A DNA stretch of 64,000 bases from Aminobacter sp039907765 (GCF_039907765.1 NZ_JARDJI010000002.1:372001-436000); one strand, 5' to 3'; positions 17,155 through 25,506 are shown, numbered from the stretch's first letter. The notes: generated by a model from the letters alone, not told the origin. Numbers and translations: made by a program.

Positions 17155-18165
17155 TCAGCCTCCGGTTACGCTCATGTGACGGGCCACGGCGGGACGCTTC
17201 GTGCGACGGTCGATGACGAAGTCGTGGCCCTTGGGCTTGCGGCCGATGGCCTCGTCGATCGCCGTCGACACCAGTTCATTCCCCTCCGAAGCGCGCAGAG
17301 GCGTCCGCAAGTCGGCGTCGTCGTCCTGTCCGAGGCACATGTAGAGCGTCCCCGTGCAGGTCAGGCGCACGCGGTTGCAGCTTTCGCAGAAATTGTGCGT
17401 CATCGGCGTGATGAAGCCGAGCCTGCCACCGGTCTCCGCGACCTCGACATAGCGCGCGGGGCCGCCGGTCTTGAAGGGAATGTCGTTCAGCGTGAACTGG
17501 CGCTCGAGGCTTGCCCTCAAAAGCGACAGCGGCAGGTACTGGTCGGTGCGGTCGCCGTCGATCTCGCCCATCGGCATCGTCTCGATGACGGTCAGGTCCA
17601 TGCCACGGCCGTGCGCCCAGCGCAGCATCTCCGGGATCTCATGGTCATTGAAGTCCTTGAGCGCCACCGCATTGAGCTTGACGTGCAGGCCGGCCGCCTG
17701 CGCCGCGTCGATGCCTTCCATCACCTTGACGAGGTTGCCCCAGCGGGTCACCGCGTGAAACTTTTCCGGGTCGAGCGTATCGAGCGAGACATTGATGCGG
17801 CGCACGCCGCATTCGGCCAGTTCGCGGGCGAAGCGGGAGAGCTGCGAGCCGTTGGTGGTCAGCGTCAGCTCTTCCAGGGCGCCGCTGTCGAGATGCCGCG
17901 ACAGCTGCCGGATCAGGTGCATGATGTTCTTGCGCACCAGCGGTTCACCACCGGTCAGCCGCAGCTTCTTGACGCCCTTCTCGACAAAGACGGTGCACAG
18001 GCGATCCAGTTCCTCGAGCGACAGGAGATCCTTCTTGGGCAAGAAGGTCATGTCTTCCGCCATGCAATAGGTGCAGCGGAAATCGCAGCGGTCGGTCACC
18101 GACACGCGCAGATAGGTAATCGAGCGACCGAAGGGATCGATCATGCCGGTGTCGTGAATTCCCAT
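17155..18165 (-). CDS. moaA: GTP 3',8-cyclase (molybdenum cofactor biosynthesis protein A)
   Basis: MoaA is the radical-SAM enzyme that, with MoaC, turns GTP into cyclic pyranopterin monophosphate, the first step of molybdenum-cofactor synthesis. The 336-residue protein has the SAM cluster motif CDFRCTYC (cysteines 27, 31 and 34), LRLTGGEPLVRKN, and the C-terminal second cluster CESCNRVRLTCTG. It ends in the Gly-Gly tail needed for activity. I start at the ATG at 18165. It is the first gene of a run moaA, secreted protein, transporter, mobA, mobB. Confidence 0.96.
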   Translation of the reverse strand: MGIHDTGMIDPFGRSITYLRVSVTDRCDFRCTYCMAEDMTFLPKKDLLSLEELDRLCTVFVEKGVKKLRLTGGEPLVRKNIMHLIRQLSRHLDSGALEELTLTTNGSQLSRFARELAECGVRRINVSLDTLDPEKFHAVTRWGNLVKVMEGIDAAQAAGLHVKLNAVALKDFNDHEIPEMLRWAHGRGMDLTVIETMPMGEIDGDRTDQYLPLSLLRASLERQFTLNDIPFKTGGPARYVEVAETGGRLGFITPMTHNFCESCNRVRLTCTGTLYMCLGQDDDADLRTPLRASEGNELVSTAIDEAIGRKPKGHDFVIDRRTKRPAVARHMSVTGG

Positions 18166-18338
18166 CTTGCCTTTGCTCACTCCCTCAGGCGGTTTCCCAG
18201 ACCGCTGCCTTTCATGTCGTTCAAAAAACCTTACCATTCAAGCCCGAAGGACCCTTACAGGTAACATTTGGCTGGCTGGCGGGGCAATCGATGTCCCGTA
18301 CCGACCATAATGTTGCATTTCCGGCGGCGGAATGCCCA

Positions 18339-18758
18339 TCATTTTGCGGCCGGTATGGGGCAACTCGTGTCGCCTTCGTCGCATTTGAGGTAGTTCTGCA
18401 AGTCCTTGATACGTTGCCGGGTCATGCCATCATGGCATTGCAGCACTGTCATCGGGTAGATGGAGCCTTGAGCGACACCCGAACTCGAAAAGTCGCACTC
18501 GGCGTCGCGGAAGCCGACCCAGGCCCTTTGCGCGGCGACGAGCAGCTTGGCCGCGCCCGGATCGTCTTTCAGCCGGCCCTGGATCTGCCTGTACAGCGTG
18601 TTGAGTTCGGCATCCGATGCCCTGAAGGCCTTGTCGGCACATTCGTTCATCGTCGCCTGATCGTTTGCATTGGCGCAATTGTCGGCCGCTTGAGCGGCGG
18701 TCGCCGCCAGGATCGCCAACCCGGCGATCGGCCAAAGCGTCAACCCTGAAATCCGCAT
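18339..18758 (-). CDS. LprI-like (DUF1311) secreted protein
   Basis: The 139-residue product has a signal peptide ending AATAAQAAD and the LprI/DUF1311 pattern: NCANANDQATMNECADKAFRASDAELNTLYRQIQGRL, then AQRAWVGFRDAECDF. There are at least five cysteines likely to form disulphides. Some family members inhibit lysozyme; most are uncharacterised. I start at the ATG at 18758, which follows GAGGAGCGG, not at the in-frame ATG ten codons earlier. Confidence 0.88.
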   Translation of the reverse strand: MRISGLTLWPIAGLAILAATAAQAADNCANANDQATMNECADKAFRASDAELNTLYRQIQGRLKDDPGAAKLLVAAQRAWVGFRDAECDFSSSGVAQGSIYPMTVLQCHDGMTRQRIKDLQNYLKCDEGDTSCPIPAAK

Positions 18759-18901
18759 GTCCCGCTCCTCGCTGACGGCCTCTCGCAAGGCCGCGTCGAG
18801 GTTAGCAAGATGCGAGCAGGATTCCAGACCAAGCCATTCTGTTTGCCGCTTCCTTCGCGGGCAGTTTCGGCGTAACCGGAGGTGACAAGCAGGGAGCAGA
18901 T

Positions 18902-19255
18902 ATGTCAGCGCCGAAGGAACTCAGGGTCTCCAAGGATCGCAAGCTGTTGACGGTCACCTTTCCCGATCATGCGCCATTCGAGCTTTCGGCCGAATTGCTG
19001 CGCGTGCTTTCGCCCTCCGCCGAGGTGCAGGGGCATTCGCCGGAGCAACGCGTGACGGTGCCGGGCAAGAGGAACGTCGCGATCCTCAAGATCGAGCCGG
19101 TGGGCAACTACGCGGTTCGCATCACCTTCGACGATTTCCACGACACCGGCATCTTCACCTGGAACTATCTGCACACGCTCGGCCACGAGAAGGACGCACG
19201 CTGGCAGGCCTATCTCGGCGAATTGGCGCAGAAGGGGCTTTCGCGCGACAGGTGA
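18902..19255 (+). CDS. DUF971 (GBBH-like N-terminal) protein
   Basis: The 117-residue protein is a stand-alone DUF971 domain. Its landmarks are ELRVSKDRKLLTVTFPDHAPFELSAELLRVLSPSAEVQGH and YAVRITFDDFHDTGIFTWNYLHTLG. The same domain forms the N-terminus of gamma-butyrobetaine hydroxylase and is fused to Mrp/ApbC-type Fe-S carriers in some eukaryotes. The bacterial stand-alone role is not established. It is the first of a plus-strand run. Confidence 0.9.
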   Translation: MSAPKELRVSKDRKLLTVTFPDHAPFELSAELLRVLSPSAEVQGHSPEQRVTVPGKRNVAILKIEPVGNYAVRITFDDFHDTGIFTWNYLHTLGHEKDARWQAYLGELAQKGLSRDR

Positions 19256-19320
19256 CGTCGTCGTAGCTACGTCATGTTGGTGAGGCAGGACGCGACGAAG
19301 TGCAGATGCGAGGCGGGACA

Positions 19321-19932
19321 ATGACGGTCATCACCACGGTCGAGGAACTCGAGGCGCTCTATGGCCTTCCCGGCGAGACCTCGCTGGTGAAGGAACTCGA
19401 CCACATCATCCCGGAATATGCCGCCTTCATCGAGGCATCGCCCTTCGTCGGGCTGGCAACCAGCGGACCGGAGGGGCTCGACTGCTCGCCGCGCGGCGAC
19501 CTTGCCGGCTTCGTCCGCATCCACGATGTGAAGACGCTGATGATGCCCGACCGGCGCGGCAACAATCGAGCCGATTCGCTCAAGAACATCATCCGCGACC
19601 CGCGGGTCGGGTTGCTCTTCCTGGTGCCGGGCTCGGGCACGACCTTGCGCGTCAACGGCCGCGCCCACCTCAGCGTCGCCCCCGACCTCTGCACGTCCTT
19701 CGCCGTCGAAGGCAAGCCGGCGCGGTCGGTGATCGTGATCAAGGTCGAGGCGGTCTATTTCCAGTGCGCACGGGCGATCGTCCGCTCCGACCTGTGGAAC
19801 GCCGAACGGCATGTGGATCCCAATTCGCTGCCGACGCCGGGACAGATCCTGGCCGTCACCAGCGCGGAGAAGATCGACGGGGCAGCCTATGACCGCGACT
19901 GGCCGGCGCGCGCCAGCCAGACCATGTGGTAG
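19321..19932 (+). CDS. pyridoxamine 5'-phosphate oxidase family FMN-binding protein
   Basis: The 203-residue protein has the split-barrel FMN fold of the PPOX class: FVGLATSGPEGLDCSPRGDLAGFVRI, LMMPDRRGNNRADSLKNIIRDPRVGLLFLVPGSGTTLRVNGRAHLS, and a C-terminal VYFQCARAIVRSDLW. The pattern is that of the MSMEG_1061 subgroup of flavin-dependent enzymes with unknown substrates, not of PdxH. The ATG at 19321 is used; an in-frame GTG 21 bases upstream is possible. Confidence 0.87.
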   Translation: MTVITTVEELEALYGLPGETSLVKELDHIIPEYAAFIEASPFVGLATSGPEGLDCSPRGDLAGFVRIHDVKTLMMPDRRGNNRADSLKNIIRDPRVGLLFLVPGSGTTLRVNGRAHLSVAPDLCTSFAVEGKPARSVIVIKVEAVYFQCARAIVRSDLWNAERHVDPNSLPTPGQILAVTSAEKIDGAAYDRDWPARASQTMW

Positions 19933-19995
19933 GCAGAGGCACGGCTGCCCAGAAGGCCGCCGGACTCAACATAAAGTGATTGCCAGCGCGTAACT

Positions 19996-20024
19996 TTGCC
20001 GGTTTTCTGTACGTATACCGGCAA
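19996..20024. promoter_or_regulatory. perfect inverted repeat upstream of msrQ
   Basis: TTGCCGGT at 19996-20003 and ACCGGCAA at 20017-20024 form a perfect 8-bp inverted repeat with a 13-base spacer, 20 bases before the msrQ start. It could be a regulator-binding site (centre-to-centre 21 bp, two helical turns) or a 5'-UTR hairpin. Confidence 0.55.
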
Positions 20025-20044
20025 GGTAGCTGGGAATTCAGTTG

Positions 20045-20932
20045 ATGATGCCTTGGACGGACCGCGCCGGAAACCTCTCGCTGCTCAAGACGGCGACCTT
20101 CGTCGCCACGCTCGTGCCGGCGCTGCTGCTCGCCTACTATGCCGTGGCCGGGTTTCCGAAGGGTGCGGTGACCAGCAGCCTGCTCGGACCGCGACCGTTC
20201 AATGCCGCGATCCTCCACACCGGCGACTGGGCCATCCGCTTTCTCGTCCTGTCGCTGGCCGTGACACCGCTGCGCCGCATCGGACAATGGCCGCGGCTCA
20301 TCCTCGTTCGGCGGATGCTCGGCGTGGCGGCGCTCGGCTATGCGCTCGGCCATCTGACACTGTATTTCTTCGACCAGAACTGGGACCTGTGGCGCGTCGC
20401 CAGCGAAATCGCGCTGCGAATCTACCTGACCATCGGCTTTGTCGCCCTTATTGGCCTTGTCGCGCTGGGGTCGACGTCGACGGACGCGGCGATCCGCAAG
20501 CTCGGCGCCAATTGGAACCGTCTGCACAAGATCGTCTACGGCATCGGCATGTTGGCGGCGCTGCACTTCTTCATGCAGTCCAAGGCCGACGTCTACCAGC
20601 CGACGTTGATTGCCGGCTTCTTCCTGCTGCTCATGGCTTACAGGCTGGCCCACTGGCGCGGCTTCAGCCTCAATTCCGCGCTCGTCCTTCTGGCGATCGC
20701 GATCGGCGCGGCGCTCGCCACGGCCGCGGTCGAAGTCGCCTGGTATGGAATCGCGACCGGCGTGCCGCCTGAGCGGGTGCTTGCGGCAAACCTGCAGTTT
20801 TCCTATTCGGTCCGGCCGGCCTGGTGGATACTCGCTGCCGGCGCGGCCGTCGCATTGCTCGGCTACGTACGCGCTCCCGACAAGTCCCAAGTTCAGCGAG
20901 GGCGAAGGGCTCCGGCCAAGGCCGCGGCCTGA
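20045..20932 (+). CDS. msrQ: heme-binding membrane subunit MsrQ of the MsrPQ methionine sulfoxide reductase
   Basis: MsrQ is an inner-membrane b-type heme protein that feeds electrons to periplasmic MsrP, a molybdoenzyme that repairs oxidised methionines. The roughly 295-residue product has about six helices of the ferric-reductase-like fold. Conserved parts include HTGDWAIRFLVLSLAVTPLRRIG, RRMLGVAALGYALGHLTLYF and WNRLHKIVYGIGMLAALHFFMQSK, which carry the histidines for heme. The start could be TTG 20042, ATG 20045 or ATG 20048; I use 20045. The usual neighbour msrP is not in the window. Its stop abuts the convergent marR gene. Confidence 0.92.
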   Translation: MMPWTDRAGNLSLLKTATFVATLVPALLLAYYAVAGFPKGAVTSSLLGPRPFNAAILHTGDWAIRFLVLSLAVTPLRRIGQWPRLILVRRMLGVAALGYALGHLTLYFFDQNWDLWRVASEIALRIYLTIGFVALIGLVALGSTSTDAAIRKLGANWNRLHKIVYGIGMLAALHFFMQSKADVYQPTLIAGFFLLLMAYRLAHWRGFSLNSALVLLAIAIGAALATAAVEVAWYGIATGVPPERVLAANLQFSYSVRPAWWILAAGAAVALLGYVRAPDKSQVQRGRRAPAKAAA

Positions 20933-21382
20933 CTAATCCCGCAGAGCCTCTGCCACGCGCTGCATGTGCAATCCGATCAGGTCGCATTGTTCGGGGGTCG
21001 AGGCGCTCATCGCCTTCTCGATCAGCGCGCTATAGGACTTCAGCGCCCGTAGCAGCAGCGCCTCGCCATCGTCCGTCAAGATCAGCCGCATGATTCGCCG
21101 ATCCTTGCCGTCGGCCTCGCGGCGCACGAGTTCGCGCCTTTCGAGCTGCGGCAGGAGCATGGTGATGTTCGAGCGGCCGACCAGCAGCTTACGGGCGAGG
21201 TCGTGCTGCGACATGCCGGGATGACGATAGAGATTCATCAGCACGTCGAGTTGGGCCGGCTTCAGGTCGTGCGGCTGCAGCGCCGCACCCAGCGCGCGCT
21301 CCATCGAGTGGCATGCCTTTGCCACCGCGACCCAGTTTCGGAACCGTGGATTGTCCCAAGGCAAATCTTGCTTATTGTTCAT
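20933..21382 (-). CDS. MarR family transcriptional regulator
   Basis: The 149-residue protein has the MarR winged helix-turn-helix: LKPAQLDVLMNLYRHPGMSQHDLARKLLVGRSNITMLLPQLERRELVRREADGKDRRIMRLILTDDGEALL. Flanking dimerisation helices are present. It is divergent from an alpha/beta hydrolase gene with only 49 bases between the starts. Two identical 14-bp palindromic sites lie in that gap, one of them covering its own start codon, so it very probably represses both itself and the hydrolase. Confidence 0.94.
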   Translation of the reverse strand: MNNKQDLPWDNPRFRNWVAVAKACHSMERALGAALQPHDLKPAQLDVLMNLYRHPGMSQHDLARKLLVGRSNITMLLPQLERRELVRREADGKDRRIMRLILTDDGEALLLRALKSYSALIEKAMSASTPEQCDLIGLHMQRVAEALRD

Positions 21383-21396
21383 GATTGAACGAATAT
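21368..21396 (+). promoter_or_regulatory. candidate promoter of the alpha/beta hydrolase gene
   Basis: TTGCTT at 21368-21373 and GAATAT at 21391-21396 are spaced by 17 bases, a fair match to a sigma-70 type promoter. The first operator copy fills the spacer, so a bound repressor would block it. The boxes are degenerate, so this is tentative. Confidence 0.4.
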
Positions 21397-21412
21397 ATGT
21401 TCATGATTGAAC
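21377..21412. promoter_or_regulatory. tandem operator for the MarR regulator
   Basis: Two exact copies of GTTCATGATTGAAC lie at 21377-21390 and 21399-21412, spaced 22 bp start to start (two helical turns). Each copy is itself an inverted repeat (GTTCA-4-TGAAC). The first copy overlaps the marR start codon (21380-21382). The layout is that of an autoregulated MarR-family operator between divergent genes. Confidence 0.75.
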
Positions 21413-21431
21413 GGACGAATGGGCGCTCACT

Positions 21432-22340
21432 ATGGCATCAATCGGGCTGAAGGTCATCCGCCGGATTCTTGCGGCTGCGGAATTGGTCTCGCCGAAGCTC
21501 GCCGGCCGCGCGGCGTTCGAACTTTTCCGGCGCACGCCGAGCCCGAAGTCCATGACCGACGGGGAAAGGCGTGCCGTGGAACGTGCGGCCGACTTCATGG
21601 CGGAAGCCCGCCATCACCGCATCCGGGCCAGCTACGGTTGCCTTGCCCTGCACGAATTTCGCCCGCGGCAAGGGCCTTCGGCCGGCACGGTGCTGGTCCT
21701 CCATGGTTGGCGCTCGCGCACCGAATACATGCGGGCATTGATCGAGGGCCACCGGGATGCCGGCTTCAAGGTGGTGTCGCTCGACCTGCCCGGGCATGGC
21801 GGTTCGACTGGCCGCGCCCTCGACATGGCTCGTGCAGTCGAGGCGGCGCATCTGGCGGGTCAGTGGTTCGGGCCGTTCGCCGCGGTCGTCGGCCATTCGT
21901 TCGGTGGTGCGGTCGCGGTCAATGCCGCGGCCGGCTCGATCGGGCGCTTCGCGCCGCTCGAAACGAGCCGCCTCGTGCTCATCGCCGCACCGAATTCGAT
22001 GCCGCGGCTGTTCCGCGAGTTCGGCCGCCATGTCAGCCTCGGGCCGGCGGGCTATCGGGTCCTGGAAGCGCGGGTCGAACGGGTTACGGGAACGCCGCTC
22101 CGCGACTTTGAAAATGCAAAGATGCTGGCGCGACTGCCCGTCCCGACGCTCGTCGTCCATGCCCGTGATGACCGCGAGGTACCGGAGGCGGAGGCGCGTG
22201 CCATGGCGGGCGCAGGCGACCACGTCAGGATGCTGTGGGCGAATGGCCTCGGGCACCGCCGGATCTTGTCCGACGCATCGGTCGTTCGCGAGACCGTCGG
22301 GTTCGTGGCTGCCGAATCCGACCGGGTGCTGGTGCACTAG
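21432..22340 (+). CDS. alpha/beta hydrolase fold protein
   Basis: The 302-residue protein has a helical N-terminus and an alpha/beta-hydrolase domain with TVLVLHGWRSRTEYMRALIEGH (oxyanion HGW), the nucleophile elbow VVGHSFGGAVAVNAA, an acid at VVHARDDREVPEAEA and a late histidine in NGLGHRRILSD. All three catalytic positions are visible. It is divergent from the MarR gene and likely its target. The substrate is unknown; MarR pairing suggests a lipophilic ester or a toxic compound. Confidence 0.9.
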   Translation: MASIGLKVIRRILAAAELVSPKLAGRAAFELFRRTPSPKSMTDGERRAVERAADFMAEARHHRIRASYGCLALHEFRPRQGPSAGTVLVLHGWRSRTEYMRALIEGHRDAGFKVVSLDLPGHGGSTGRALDMARAVEAAHLAGQWFGPFAAVVGHSFGGAVAVNAAAGSIGRFAPLETSRLVLIAAPNSMPRLFREFGRHVSLGPAGYRVLEARVERVTGTPLRDFENAKMLARLPVPTLVVHARDDREVPEAEARAMAGAGDHVRMLWANGLGHRRILSDASVVRETVGFVAAESDRVLVH

Positions 22341-22345
22341 GCCGG

Positions 22346-22741
22346 TCAGTTCCTCCCGTCGCCGGGTTCGGTGGGCAGTCCGGCGTCGCGCCAGGCGGTG
22401 AAGCCGCCCAGAATGTGCCGCACCGGTTCCAGGCCCATGTACTTGGCCGTCTTGGCGGCAAGTGCCGAGCGCCAGCCGCCGGCGCAGAAGAAGACGAAGT
22501 TCCTGCCGCTGGCGAAGAAAGGCTTGTGATACGGGCTTTCCGGGTCGATCCAGAATTCGAGCATGCCGCGCGGGCAGTGGCGCGCCCCGGGGATGCGCCC
22601 TTCGCGCTCGACCTCGCGCGGGTCCCGCAGGTCGACGAAGATCGTGTCGTCGTCGTCGAGCAGCGTCGCGGCTTCGCCGGGCGAGACGACCTCGACCACG
22701 GCGTTGGCCTCGTCGAGCAGATCCCTGTAGCCCTTCTTCAT
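22346..22741 (-). CDS. rhodanese-like domain protein
   Basis: The 131-residue single-domain rhodanese has IFVDLRDPREVEREGRIPGARHCPRGMLEFW and the active loop FFCAGGWRSALAAKTAKYMG, where the cysteine would carry the persulphide. The loop CAGGWRSA is that of active sulphurtransferases. The acceptor is unknown. It is convergent with the hydrolase gene, five bases away. Confidence 0.92.
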   Translation of the reverse strand: MKKGYRDLLDEANAVVEVVSPGEAATLLDDDDTIFVDLRDPREVEREGRIPGARHCPRGMLEFWIDPESPYHKPFFASGRNFVFFCAGGWRSALAAKTAKYMGLEPVRHILGGFTAWRDAGLPTEPGDGRN

Positions 22742-23029
22742 CTTTCCCTCGCGTCACCCTCTGTGCGGTTCACCTTGGCACGCCAAGTAATGGCACCCGG
22801 GGGCCCTGTCTGTCATGGTGGCATCGGCGCGCGGCCACCGCAAACTCTGCCTGCTGTGTGAAACTGTTCGGCAACAGTGATGCGCAAATTTATGAAACAT
22901 TAACGCTGTCGGTATGAGCTGTCTCAACGAAGCGATATTGTCGCGCCTTACATCGGCCATGCGGCAGCACGAATTCTTCGGGCGGAATTCGCTGATTCCG
23001 ATACAGTCACGGGCGGGGACGGGTGACCA

Positions 23030-24895
23030 ATGAAAATTTCATTCCTCAAATTGCCGTTGCCACTTGCCGCGGCGCTGGCCGCCAGCGTTGCGCTCGGCGT
23101 GCCGGATGCGTCCGCCCAGAATTTGTTCGACATCCTGTTCGGCAACGGCAATCGCGTGCAGCGCCAGCCTCGCGGCGAGTATCCGCCGCCGCCCAGCGCC
23201 CTGCCAAAGAGGGCGCCGGCCAAGATCGCCAAGATCAGCGCGCCGTCATACTACACCTACAAGACCGATCCGATGGTGCGGGTGGACTTCTCGAAGCTGG
23301 CGGCCGGCGGACAGTCGGTGTCGCTGGAGCCGTCGCTCGCGGGCACTTCCTTCCGTGAGGCCATCCCGAGCCTCGCCGATTCCGATCTCGTTGCAGAGAA
23401 GGACATCGCCAAGGCTCTGATCGACTATTATTCGGCCAATCCCGACTTCATCTGGGTCACCGGCTCCACGGCCAACAGCCGTGCCGAGGACACCGTCCGT
23501 GTGCTGAGCGATGCCGCGAGCCACGGGCTCCTGCCGGCCGACTATGCCGTGTCGGTTCCGCCCGCGGCCTATGCGCTCGAGAGCACCGCCGACCGGCTGA
23601 AGGAACTGATGCGCTTCGAGATGGCGATGTCGGCGCGTGTGCTGCGCTACGTGCACGACGCACAGGGCGGTCGCATCGATCCCAACCGCATCTCGGGCTA
23701 CCACGATTTCGCGCCCAAGCCGCTCGACATGGCCGGCGTCCTGAAGACGCTGAGCCAAACGGCGGACGTCCGTGCGTTCCTCGACTTGAAGCATCCGCAG
23801 AACCCTCAGTACCAGGCACTACGCGTCGAACTCGAGGCGCTGCGGGCCAGCGAGGAAAACGACATCGTCGTCGATCCCAAGCTGCTCTTGAAGCCGGGGG
23901 AGGCGAGTGCGGAACTGCCGAAGCTCCTGCAATTGATCGCGCGCAATCTCGACGACGAGATGGGCGGCCAGTTCGGCGAAGCGCTGGCTCGCCTGGCCGG
24001 CAGCGAAGTCTACGTGCCAGAGCTCGTGCCGGTGTTTGAGGCGGTGCAGAAGCGGGCAGGGCTCAAGGCCGATGGCGTCGTCGGCCCGCGCACGGTGGCC
24101 GTGCTTGCCGGAACGTCGAAGGCCGATCGCCTCGACAAGGTGCTCGTGGCCCTGGAGCAACTGCGCTGGCTGCCGTCCGATCTCGGCAGCACGCGGGTGT
24201 TCATCAACCAGCCCGCCTTCACCGCCAGCTACTTCGAAGGCGGTGCTGAAAAGCTCAAGATGAAGACGGTGATCGGCAAGACCACCAACCAGACGAGCTT
24301 CTTCCAGGACGAGATCGAGCAGGTCGACTACAACCCCTATTGGGGCGTTCCGCAGTCGATCATCGTCAACGAGATGCTACCGCGCCTGCGCAGCGATCCC
24401 GGCTATCTCGACCGTGCCGGCTACGAGGTCACCGATTCGAGCGGCCAGCGCATTCCGTCCTCGGCGATCAACTGGAGCCAGTACGGCGGCAAGGTGCCCT
24501 ACAGCGTGCGGCAGGCGCCGAGCGAGGCCAATGCGCTCGGCGAACTCAAGATCCTGTTTCCCAACAAGCACGCGATCTACATGCACGACACGCCGCAGAA
24601 GGCGCTGTTCGATCGCGACAGCCGCGCCTTCAGCCACGGCTGCATTCGCCTGTCCGACCCGCGCGGGATGGCGGCTGCCGTGCTGGGGACGACGGTCGAC
24701 CATGTCGCGGCGAAGCTCAAGCAGGGTCACTCGTTCGAAAAGGTCACCCGTAAGATTCCGGTCTACGTGGCCTATTTCACCGCCTGGCCCGAAGCCGACG
24801 GCAAGATCGACTATTTCGGCGATGTCTACGAGCGCGATGCGCGGGTGATGGAAGCGTTCGCCAAGACCGAGGCAGCGCGGACGCCGAGCATCTGA
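23030..24895 (+). CDS. YcbB/LdtD-type L,D-transpeptidase
   Basis: The enzyme makes 3-3 cross-links in peptidoglycan, an important mode in polar-growing Rhizobiales. The 621-residue product has a signal peptide (to about residue 29, ending ASAQ), a proline-rich linker, a large N-domain, a peptidoglycan-binding region (FEAVQKRAGLKADGVVGPRTVAVLAG) and a C-terminal YkuD domain. The catalytic motif is FSHGCIRLSDP, with cysteine near residue 538, preceded by IYMHDTPQKALFDRDSR. The order matches YcbB/LdtD. A 288-base upstream gap separates it from the divergent rhodanese gene. That gap includes a small perfect hairpin (ACTGTT-CGGC-AACAGT at 22863-22878) of unknown role. Confidence 0.93.
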   Translation: MKISFLKLPLPLAAALAASVALGVPDASAQNLFDILFGNGNRVQRQPRGEYPPPPSALPKRAPAKIAKISAPSYYTYKTDPMVRVDFSKLAAGGQSVSLEPSLAGTSFREAIPSLADSDLVAEKDIAKALIDYYSANPDFIWVTGSTANSRAEDTVRVLSDAASHGLLPADYAVSVPPAAYALESTADRLKELMRFEMAMSARVLRYVHDAQGGRIDPNRISGYHDFAPKPLDMAGVLKTLSQTADVRAFLDLKHPQNPQYQALRVELEALRASEENDIVVDPKLLLKPGEASAELPKLLQLIARNLDDEMGGQFGEALARLAGSEVYVPELVPVFEAVQKRAGLKADGVVGPRTVAVLAGTSKADRLDKVLVALEQLRWLPSDLGSTRVFINQPAFTASYFEGGAEKLKMKTVIGKTTNQTSFFQDEIEQVDYNPYWGVPQSIIVNEMLPRLRSDPGYLDRAGYEVTDSSGQRIPSSAINWSQYGGKVPYSVRQAPSEANALGELKILFPNKHAIYMHDTPQKALFDRDSRAFSHGCIRLSDPRGMAAAVLGTTVDHVAAKLKQGHSFEKVTRKIPVYVAYFTAWPEADGKIDYFGDVYERDARVMEAFAKTEAARTPSI

Positions 24896-24938
24896 TCTGG
24901 CGCCCGAAGCGGCATACCGGCACTCGGGCTGATCGGGA

Positions 24939-25190
24939 TCATCCCATCCCGGGCACGTCGCCGTGACGATATAGGACGGTTTCCGGGGAGCGATCGTCAG
25001 CGGGCGTACCGGTCGAGCCCGCCCAAACGACTACACCGGCGTGGTGGTCCTCGATCATCTTGGCAAACCGCACGGCGGCGTCATGGTTCTGCATTTCCCG
25101 GGGCGGAAAAGCCGGCGTGAGGCCGCCTTGTTCGTCGCGATTGAAAGCCATGACGACGGCTGGCTTGGCTGGTTGGGCAGCATCCTGCAT
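24939..25190 (-). CDS. small conserved hypothetical protein
   Basis: This 83-residue frame reads MQDAAQPAKPAVVMAFNRDE, then LTPAFPPREMQNHDAAVRFAKMIEDHHAGVVVWAG, and ends in LYRHGDVPGM. The pattern (start with an AVVxFxxDExGxLxPAFxPR strand, an alanine-rich helix, HAGVxxW, and a final FxxGxVP) is one I associate with small Rhizobiales proteins that often occur in several copies. Their function is unknown. The ATG at 25190 follows GAGG. It is short and isolated, so the call is moderate. Confidence 0.6.
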   Translation of the reverse strand: MQDAAQPAKPAVVMAFNRDEQGGLTPAFPPREMQNHDAAVRFAKMIEDHHAGVVVWAGSTGTPADDRSPETVLYRHGDVPGMG

Positions 25191-25400
25191 GCGCGGCCTC
25201 CGTCGGGATGCCTGCGGCCGGTCGGGTGGTGGTGGGTTCGACAAGCGGGAATTCCGACCGCGCTGGCATGATGCGCGCAGCGTCAAGTGTCTGCAAGACT
25301 GCCCCGACTGCGACTGCGGAGACGGTGCCGCATGACGCCGTACGGACGTACCGTCGCGGCGCGAGGTTCGACTTGTCTGGCAAAATCTGCGCGAAGAGAA

Positions 25401-25475
25401 TGGTGGGCGATGTAGGGATTGAACCTACGACCCCACCCGTGTGAAGGGTGTGCTCTCCCGCTGAGCTAATCGCCC
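25401..25475 (-). tRNA. tRNA-Val (anticodon CAC)
   Basis: The minus strand folds as a full cloverleaf. The acceptor stem GGGCGAT pairs with ATCGCCC and is followed by discriminator A and an encoded CCA (25401-25403). The D arm is GCTC...GAGC, the anticodon stem is CACCC/GGGTG with loop TTCACAC, and the T arm is GTAGG-TTCAATC-CCTAC. The anticodon CAC reads GUG valine codons. A strong promoter lies just upstream. Confidence 0.97.
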
Positions 25476-25506
25476 GTCCTTGGCCCTGGGGCCGAACGTG
25501 ACGGCG

